Shown here: positions 51,578 to 53,005 of the stretch, in pieces
Position numbering within the stretch: the stretch's first letter is position 1
Layout: each line of letters begins with the position of its first letter
NCBI RefSeq assembly: GCF_000485595.1
Contig: NW_014577089.1
Span: 453,545-506,549 of the forward strand
DNA from: Priapulus caudatus
Taxonomy: Eukaryota; Priapulida; Priapulimorpha; Priapulimorphida; Priapulidae
DNA: 53,005 bases
Direction of reading: 5' to 3'
The notes under the pieces: generated by a model
Databases searched by the model: none
Seen by the model: only the letters and a program-made list of their open reading frames with translations
Told to the model about the DNA's origin: nothing
Program-made: the position numbers and the translations under genes

Positions 51578-53005
51578 CTAGTGCAGAGATGTGGTGGAAA
51601 GAGTTGGGTATGATGTTGAAGCGTTCCTAACAGTTTCTCGGTCTGAAACTAAACACCAGCTGGTAAGCAATACTGCATGCATACATGCACACATGGCGCA
51701 TGAGTATATTAGGGTGAAAGGAGGGTTGAACTGGTCGACGGGTTTTAGATTATTCAGGAGGATTGAGGTAAAGTAAGGAAGGTGGATGAGCTAAGAGTAA
51801 GAAAAAGAGAAAATGGTGCACGTGGAATTCTATCTTGAAGCTTTTGGATTCTTAGAATTATTTGTGCAGGTGAAATTGTATCCTAACATTTTTTGGTCCT
51901 ACGGGCCTATACCTCTACGCAGACAAAAACGGCCATTCACACGTGGATAAGGTCAAAGTTGAGAAGAAGAATCGAAGTAACCGAAGATGAGAGGACAACC
52001 TGCACACATGTACAAACGCACTCCACCTCTCCCATTTCCTATCTTTCGATAAATCTCTCCGTTCTGCTTTCAATTAACGGTCTGGTCCCTTCAGTGTAAA
52101 TCCTGGATGCTAATCTAGGATTGGGCCCCTTCCTCAGACACTACATTCCTCCTTCTCAACCTCATCCTCTTGAACTCTTCCACTACAAATCCTATACCTC
52201 CGCCTGCTACAGCTAGGTGCACTTGCCCTTTCTTCGTGTCCCTGTTCACCCCTCTAGCCCTGCCTCCAGCGTTGCTAAGGCTGCTACAGTACGTACAGAT
52301 ATCACTGATCTACCTTCATATGAATACTTCTATTAAAGTTTGTATTGATTTTATTTTATTTTATTTATTTCGATAATTACTAAAGCATGTATTTTCATCC
52401 GGACCATGCAGACATAACAAATCATGATTCTTCAGGCTCAGAATTTACTTGATTCCTGGCCACTAGGGCTGAGAGGGTCTATGTCCCTCAGGGTACTGCC
52501 GGAACGTACCCTGGTACTATCTAATATGCCGGACCGTACCTCGCCTACTCCACTAACGAGTCTAGGGAGTCGCCTACGCCTACTCCCTAACCCTAACACT
52601 AACCCTAAGGCTAACCATATCAAATAGTTACCAGGGTACGTTCCGGTAGTACCCTGGAGGACATAGACCCTATGAGCGCCACTAGGAGTTGGAGTACTGA
52701 TATTTATAATTAACCAATCATCAATATGTCAATGAAACTGTTTGTCAAGTGCCTGTAAGCCTTGCTAAGAGCTACAAAGTGCAATGTATTACTATATTAA
52801 ACGAGGAGTACGTGATGATGATGTCATCATAGTCATGTATCTCTCAGCCTCAGCCTCACTCTCAGGCTCATCATGTAAGTCAGTTGTTGTTGTTGTTATT
52901 CGTTTATCCTCCTACTTCACGAGGTCATGGTCACAATGTAAACCCTCTGTATCGTTAGCTACCGGTGTTTCCTCATAGTAATAGGTTGTTGTACTTTTTT
53001 AAAAA
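51578..53005. other. Upstream intron of the hydrolase gene or intergenic
   Basis: 1.4 kb without a confirmed exon. Contains the palindrome P5 at 52468-52677 and a TTTTA run near 52345. The exon 51577-51526 begins in phase 2, so at least one more coding exon must lie further upstream. Confidence 0.5.
52468..52677. mobile_element. Palindrome with telomere-like loop and 9-bp target-site duplication (element P5)
   Basis: Arm 52470-52528 (gagagggtctatgtccct ... ctaatatg) pairs with 52616-52676 in reverse. The loop contains 'ccctaaccctaacactaacc' (degenerate CCCTAA). The 9-mer 'gccactagg' lies directly on both sides (52459-52467 and 52678-52686). No coding frame. Same arms as element P4. Confidence 0.85.

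Overview
This is a metazoan nuclear window, most likely from a marine invertebrate. The genes are split by GT-AG introns, the proteins are animal nuclear and mitochondrial families, interstitial CCCTAA/TTAGGG repeats are present, and the spaces between exons are full of short inverted-repeat transposons, foldbacks, microsatellites and minisatellites. A run of 389 Ns (19474-19862) shows it is a draft scaffold. The sequence alone does not let me name the phylum; the repeat style resembles lophotrochozoan-type genomes, which is only an impression.

Five protein genes can be supported. (1) DLAT, plus strand, 4063-9690, ten exons: the E2 subunit of pyruvate dehydrogenase, with one lipoyl domain. 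(2) A BRD10 (KIAA2026)-like bromodomain gene, minus strand, 29319-12581, twelve exons found, with at least one conserved exon missing, probably in the N gap. It ends tail-to-tail with DLAT. (3) A single-exon, type II membrane glycosyltransferase-like gene, minus strand, 36305-35280, with a decayed duplicate at 33343-33762 in which a TG microsatellite stands where the coding body should be. (4) A ZNF410-like gene with five zinc fingers, plus strand, about 40810-46654; its first coding exon is unresolved. (5) A large alpha/beta-hydrolase gene of the prolyl-oligopeptidase/esterase type, minus strand, 51577-47698, open at its 5' end. It has a GC-rich main exon and a GC-AG intron. ZNF410 and the hydrolase gene also converge.

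Region by region: 1-4062 is repeats (MITE, 122-bp-arm foldback, LINE reverse transcriptase remnant). 4063-9690 is DLAT with MITEs in its introns. 9691-12580 is the convergent 3' region. 12581-29319 is BRD10, with a pair of ~600-bp direct repeats and several MITEs in its introns. 29320-35279 is repeats plus the decayed glycosyltransferase duplicate. 36306-40809 is microsatellites and a cluster of palindromes that contain or adjoin telomere-like repeats. 40810-46654 is ZNF410. 46655-53005 is the hydrolase gene and, upstream, one more palindrome with a telomere-like loop, flanked by a 9-bp direct repeat.

The genes do not form a pathway together. They are an ordinary eukaryotic neighbourhood of housekeeping (DLAT), chromatin or transcription (BRD10, ZNF410), a glycosyltransferase and a hydrolase. 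The most unusual feature is the recurring association of long palindromes with internal telomere repeats and flanking 9-bp direct repeats.
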